Assembly (NCBI GenBank): GCA_003488445.1
Contig: DNLO01000234.1
Location: forward strand, 1 to 8,531
Direction of reading: 5' to 3'
Length of the DNA: 8,531 nt
DNA from: Lachnospiraceae bacterium
GTDB lineage: Bacteria; Bacillota; Clostridia; Lachnospirales; Lachnospiraceae
Every line of letters starts with the position of its first letter. Position 1 is the first letter of the stretch. This document shows positions 5,754 to 8,531 of the stretch, one piece after another. The notes under the pieces were generated by a model. The model ran no database searches and was not told the DNA's origin. It saw only the letters and a program-made list of their open reading frames with translations. Made by a program: the position numbers and the translations under genes.

Positions 5754-7145
5754 TCATCTGCTCAGATATTCATCTATACCTTTGGCTGCCTTGCGTCCGG
5801 CCCCCATTGCCAGTATCACTGTTGCAGCTCCCGTAGCACAGTCTCCTCCTGCAAATACCCCGGGTCTTGATGTTGCTCCCGTCTCTTCATCAGCTATGAT
5901 GCACTTCTTTTTGCTGGTGTCGAGTCCCTTTGTAGTGCCGGGGATCAGGGGATTGGGTGTGGTACCCAGTGCCATGATGACTGCATCACACTCGATCTCA
6001 TATTCGGATCCCGGTATCTCTATGGGTCTCCGTCTGCCGGAGGCATCAGGCTCTCCGAGCTCCATCTTTATCACCTTTATACCCTTTACGAAGCCTTCCT
6101 CATCCTCAAGTATCTCCACAGGGTTCGTGAGCAGGGCAAACTCTATGCCCTCCTCCTTTGCATGATGTACCTCCTCGGCTCTTGCGGGAAGCTCCTGTTC
6201 GGATCTCCTGTATACCACTGTCACCTTTGATCCGAGACGAAGCGCAGTACGTGCGGCATCCATGGCTACATTGCCCCCGCCTACGACCACTGTCCTGCTG
6301 CCTTTGTTGATGGGCGTATCGTAATCATCCCTGTAGGCCTTCATGAGATTGGCCCTGGTCAGATACTCATTTGCCGAATACACACCGAGAGCCTGCTCTC
6401 CCGGAATATGCATGAACATCGGAAGTCCCGCACCGGATGCGATATAAACCGCGTCATAGCCCTGCTCGTCCATCAGCTCGTCTATGGTCTCAGATTTGCC
6501 TATGATATAGTCTGTCTTTATCTCCACTCCCAGAGATACGACGTTCTCTATCTCCTTCGCTACCACCTCATCCTTGGGCAGTCTGAACTCCGGTATGCCG
6601 TATACAAGCACTCCTCCGGCTTTGTGCAGTGCCTCGAAGATGGTGACATCATAGCCCATCTTTGCCAGGTCTCCCGCACAGGTAAGACCTGAAGGGCCCG
6701 CACCTACCACTGCGACCTTCTTCCCTTTCTTCTGCATATCCTTTACGGGTCTGATGCCGTGCTCTCTCGCCCAGTCTGCAGTGTACCTCTCAAGCTTTCC
6801 TATGGATACGCTCTCTCCCTTTATTCCTCTGACACAGTTGCCCTCGCACTGTCTCTCCTGGGGACATACCCTTCCGCATACTGCCGGCAGAGTACTTGCC
6901 GCGCTGAGTATCTCGAATGCCCCTGCATCATCACCCTCTTTTATCCTGCCGATGAATCCGGGGATGTCTATGCTAACGGGACACCCTTCAACGCATTTGG
7001 GGTTCTTGCACTGCAGGCATCTGGTAGACTCGGCTCTCGCCTCCTCTTCATTATATCCGAGGCACACCTCGTTAAAGTTTGCGGCCCTTTCTTTCGGATC
7101 CTGCTCCGCTACCGGGACCTTCTTCATCATATCCACTTCGATCAT
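5754..7145 (-). CDS. nfnB: NfnB: large subunit of ferredoxin-NADP+ transhydrogenase (GltA-like)
   Basis: The 463-residue product has the architecture of the glutamate synthase small subunit / NfnB family. The N-terminal Fe-S domain has Cys 43, 46, 51 and 55 (CLQCKNPKCVEGC) and Cys 90, 94, 100 and 104 (VCGRVCPQERQCEGNC). An FAD-binding Rossmann fold has GAGPSG at 148-153, an NADP-binding fold has VVVGGGNVAMDAA (287-299) with VVYRRSEQELPAR downstream (310-322), and the second FAD contact is FAGGDC (431-436). Alone it would be called NADPH-dependent glutamate synthase GltA. However, the partner gene just upstream encodes the NfnA-type flavoprotein and no glutamate synthase large subunit is in view, so electron-bifurcating Nfn is the better call: NADPH is oxidised while ferredoxin and NAD+ are reduced, or the reverse. 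This is a cytoplasmic complex typical of anaerobes. The ATG is set by GGAGG (7153-7157), 7 bases upstream. Two later in-frame ATGs (residues 6 and 7) are less well placed. Confidence 0.92.
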   Translation of the reverse strand: MIEVDMMKKVPVAEQDPKERAANFNEVCLGYNEEEARAESTRCLQCKNPKCVEGCPVSIDIPGFIGRIKEGDDAGAFEILSAASTLPAVCGRVCPQERQCEGNCVRGIKGESVSIGKLERYTADWAREHGIRPVKDMQKKGKKVAVVGAGPSGLTCAGDLAKMGYDVTIFEALHKAGGVLVYGIPEFRLPKDEVVAKEIENVVSLGVEIKTDYIIGKSETIDELMDEQGYDAVYIASGAGLPMFMHIPGEQALGVYSANEYLTRANLMKAYRDDYDTPINKGSRTVVVGGGNVAMDAARTALRLGSKVTVVYRRSEQELPARAEEVHHAKEEGIEFALLTNPVEILEDEEGFVKGIKVIKMELGEPDASGRRRPIEIPGSEYEIECDAVIMALGTTPNPLIPGTTKGLDTSKKKCIIADEETGATSRPGVFAGGDCATGAATVILAMGAGRKAAKGIDEYLSR

Positions 7146-7164
7146 CTGTATTCCTCCATCATAT

Positions 7165-7192
7165 GGCTGTCGTCTTTTCGTGAAGCACAGCC
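7165..7192 (-). repeat. Inverted repeat in the nfnA-nfnB spacer
   Basis: GGCTGT and ACAGCC form a perfect 6-bp dyad with a 16-base loop, ending 7 bases before the GGAGG of nfnB. The 86-base spacer is long for two subunits of one complex. The dyad lacks a T-run and is weak, so it may be chance; a modest effect on the subunit ratio is possible. Confidence 0.2.
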
Positions 7193-7231
7193 TTTTCTGC
7201 TAACGTGCTATCCGTATTCCTTCCGGTCTGC

Positions 7232-8116
7232 TCAATGTGACGAGCAGCCTCCGGTGTGGGTGTCTCCCTCCAGATACTTCAGCAGCCGTCTTCCTTCTTC
7301 TGTCTTGTACAGCTTCATCCTCTTCATGGCTGAATCGAAATCAACCTTGTATCCGTCAAACTCCGGACCGTCCACACAGGCGAACTTCACCTCGTCTCCG
7401 ACTATCAGTCTGCAGGCTCCGCACATTCCCGTGCCGTCCACCATGATGGGATTCATGGAGACTGTGGTGGGTATGCCCAGTTCCCTGGTGAGCTTCACGC
7501 AGAATTTCATCATTATCATGGGTCCTATGGAGACACACATATCATAGTGTCTGCCCTGCTCCTTTACCAGCTCCTCTATAACTGCGGTGACCATGCCGGA
7601 TCTGGCATATGATCCGTCATCTGTGGTCACAAATACATGCTCTGCGCCTACGGCATCTATCATCTCTTTTTCCATGATCAGAGTGTCGTGGGATTTCGTT
7701 CCGATGATGACATCCACATCCACGCCGTGCTCCTTGAGCCACTTTGCCTGGGGATATACCGGTGCGGTTCCAAGACCTCCGCCAACGAGCAGATAATGTC
7801 TCTTCCTCACTTCCTCAATGGGCTCCTTCACGTACTCGGCCGGATTGCCCAGAGGACCGACCACATCCGCGAAGCTGTCCCCGGTCTTTTTTTCGGCGAT
7901 CTTATAGCTCGACTCGCCTATGGTCTGGAAGACGATGGTCACAGTCTGAGCCTTCCTGTCATAGTCGCATATGGTTAGGGCTATCCTCTCGCTCTCCTCA
8001 TCAGCCCTTACTATCAGGAACTGACCCGGCTCACATGCATGTGCCACGTTGGGAGCTTCGACTACCATCATATAGGTCTTCTCTGCCAGCTCCCTGGCCT
8101 CCAAAATCTTGTACAT
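7232..8116 (-). CDS. nfnA: NfnA: small FAD/[2Fe-2S] subunit of ferredoxin-NADP+ transhydrogenase
   Basis: The 294-residue product belongs to the PyrK / sulfide dehydrogenase / ferredoxin-NADP reductase-like family. The N-terminal FAD-binding barrel spans about 1-100, with CEPGQFLIVRADE (28-40) and the flavin contact ALTICDYD (46-53). The NAD-binding domain contains LLVGGGLGTAPVYPQAKWL (109-127). The C-terminal [2Fe-2S] site reads MVDGTGMCGACR (225-236) with a further Cys at 247; D227, C232, C235 and C247 fit the Asp-plus-three-Cys ligation described for NfnA. It pairs with nfnB downstream. In the known complex this subunit carries the FAD and [2Fe-2S] cluster and handles NAD(H), while NfnB carries the bifurcating FAD and two [4Fe-4S] clusters. 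The ATG at 8116 is preferred because GGAGG (8125-8129) lies 8 bases upstream; an in-frame TTG at 8131 overlaps that ribosome-binding site and adds five residues unlike the family. The tail GGCSSH is unremarkable. Confidence 0.93.
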   Translation of the reverse strand: MYKILEARELAEKTYMMVVEAPNVAHACEPGQFLIVRADEESERIALTICDYDRKAQTVTIVFQTIGESSYKIAEKKTGDSFADVVGPLGNPAEYVKEPIEEVRKRHYLLVGGGLGTAPVYPQAKWLKEHGVDVDVIIGTKSHDTLIMEKEMIDAVGAEHVFVTTDDGSYARSGMVTAVIEELVKEQGRHYDMCVSIGPMIMMKFCVKLTRELGIPTTVSMNPIMVDGTGMCGACRLIVGDEVKFACVDGPEFDGYKVDFDSAMKRMKLYKTEEGRRLLKYLEGDTHTGGCSSH

Positions 8117-8147
8117 ATCATATTCCTCCAACTAAAACTTATTTGTA

Positions 8148-8176
8148 AGTAAGCAATAATGATCTATCCGCTTACT
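8148..8176 (-). repeat. Inverted repeat at the end of the aspartate kinase gene, upstream of nfnA
   Basis: AGTAAGC and GCTTACT form a perfect 7-bp dyad around a 15-base AT-rich loop. The first arm overlaps the aspartate kinase stop codon. A second small dyad, ACTTA-CAAA-TAAGT, overlaps the second arm. The 58-base spacer is clearly more AT-rich than its surroundings. No proper T-run follows, so a weak terminator, an operator for nfnAB, or coincidence are all open. Confidence 0.25.
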
Positions 8177-8531
8177 ATAGCTGAGCCAAAACAAATATAT
8201 TATATATAGCCCTTATGGCATTTTCAAAATCTTCGTTCTTCACACCTATGATGATATTCAGCTCGGATGACCCCTGATCGATCATCTTCACGTTCACGTT
8301 GGCATGAGCCAGGGCCGAGAATATCCTGCCCGATGTTCCCTTCGAGGATTTCATTCCACGCCCAACGACGGCGATGAGTGCCAGATCGGACTCAATGTCT
8401 ATGCTGTCGGGATGGGTCAGCCTGTTTATCTCGGAGACAACCCTCTGCTCCTTCTCGATGAATTCATCCTGATGCACGATGATCGTCATGGTATCTATGC
8501 CGGAAGGCATATGCTCAAATGAGATCTCATT
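8175..8531 (-). CDS. Aspartate kinase, C-terminal ACT region (5' end outside window)
   Basis: Only the last 118 residues are in the window; the frame is open to the right edge and reads NEISFEHMPSGIDTMTIIV at the start, which is characteristic of the regulatory region of aspartate kinases. It continues through ALIAVVGRGMKSSKGTSGRI, the start of the final ACT domain, and AHANVNVKMIDQGSSELNI, then ends with LAQL and a TAG. Aspartate kinase phosphorylates L-aspartate as the first step of the lysine, threonine and methionine branch; the paired ACT domains bind the feedback inhibitor. The stop directly after the ACT domain indicates a form with no fused homoserine dehydrogenase at this end. The fragment alone does not tell which amino acid inhibits it. 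It reads in the same direction as nfnAB but is separated from nfnA by an AT-rich spacer, so it may or may not share their transcript. Confidence 0.93.
   Translation of the reverse strand, partial: NEISFEHMPSGIDTMTIIVHQDEFIEKEQRVVSEINRLTHPDSIDIESDLALIAVVGRGMKSSKGTSGRIFSALAHANVNVKMIDQGSSELNIIIGVKNEDFENAIRAIYNIFVLAQL

Noticed and set aside
7165..7192. Rho-independent terminator between nfnA and nfnB
   Set aside because: The stem is only 6 bp with a 16-base loop and no T-run follows; terminating between two subunits of one complex is also unlikely.
6759..7547. A 262-codon plus-strand open frame spanning nfnA and nfnB
   Set aside because: It is opposite two well-supported flavoprotein genes, its translation is rich in Ser, Cys and Leu without motifs, and no ribosome-binding site is evident.
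8129..8131. TTG as start codon of nfnA
   Set aside because: It overlaps the GGAGG ribosome-binding site that serves the ATG at 8116, and the family N-terminus begins at that ATG (MYKILEAREL).
8174..8179. TATAGT on the minus strand as a -10 box upstream of nfnA
   Set aside because: No acceptable -35 hexamer at 16-18 bases and no extended -10; in an AT-rich spacer a single hexamer match is expected by chance.
1..8531. A defence, mobile or phage-derived system
   Set aside because: No integrase, transposase, toxin-antitoxin, nuclease-defence, phage or CRISPR features are seen on either strand; the genes are housekeeping or metabolic and share direction and composition.

Overview
The window is a compact bacterial segment in which all ten recognisable genes lie on the minus strand, so transcription runs from high to low coordinates. 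Two genes are cut by the edges: an aspartate kinase at the right and a DUF3048-type lipoprotein at the left. Gene content (electron-bifurcating Nfn transhydrogenase, pyrimidine-nucleoside phosphorylase, RlmH, the phoH / 7TM-HD / ybeY block, a YerB-like lipoprotein) points to an anaerobic Firmicute of class Clostridia, plausibly Lachnospiraceae or a relative. The moderate GC content and frequent ATA, AGA and AGG codons are compatible with that. The taxonomic guess is inference from gene content only.

In transcription order, the first part is metabolic. The 3' end of aspartate kinase (ACT domain) is followed, after a 58-base AT-rich spacer with a small inverted repeat, by nfnA and nfnB. These encode the two subunits of NADH-dependent reduced ferredoxin:NADP+ oxidoreductase. 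Next come a small two-helix membrane protein of unknown function, the 23S rRNA methyltransferase RlmH, and a pyrimidine-nucleoside phosphorylase, the last after an 83-base spacer with GC-rich dyads.

The second part is the classic Firmicute phoH, pgpH/yqfF-like, ybeY block, with genes overlapping or nearly touching, ending in a lipoprotein whose ribosome-binding site lies inside the end of ybeY. The middle member is the most unusual gene here. It sits where B. subtilis has the c-di-AMP phosphodiesterase PgpH, but it is about half the usual length. It lacks the N-terminal sensor region, and its HD domain has apparently lost every metal-binding position I can align, including the HD dyad itself (HR here). 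It looks like a membrane-anchored pseudo-phosphodiesterase.

There are no RNA genes, mobile elements, CRISPR arrays or phage genes that I can see. No convincing rho-independent terminator separates the genes, and the only spaces longer than 50 bases are at 4752-4834, 7146-7231 and 8117-8174. Apart from the degenerate HD protein and the unassigned small membrane protein, the region looks like ordinary core genome. I found no sign of a new defence or mobile system.
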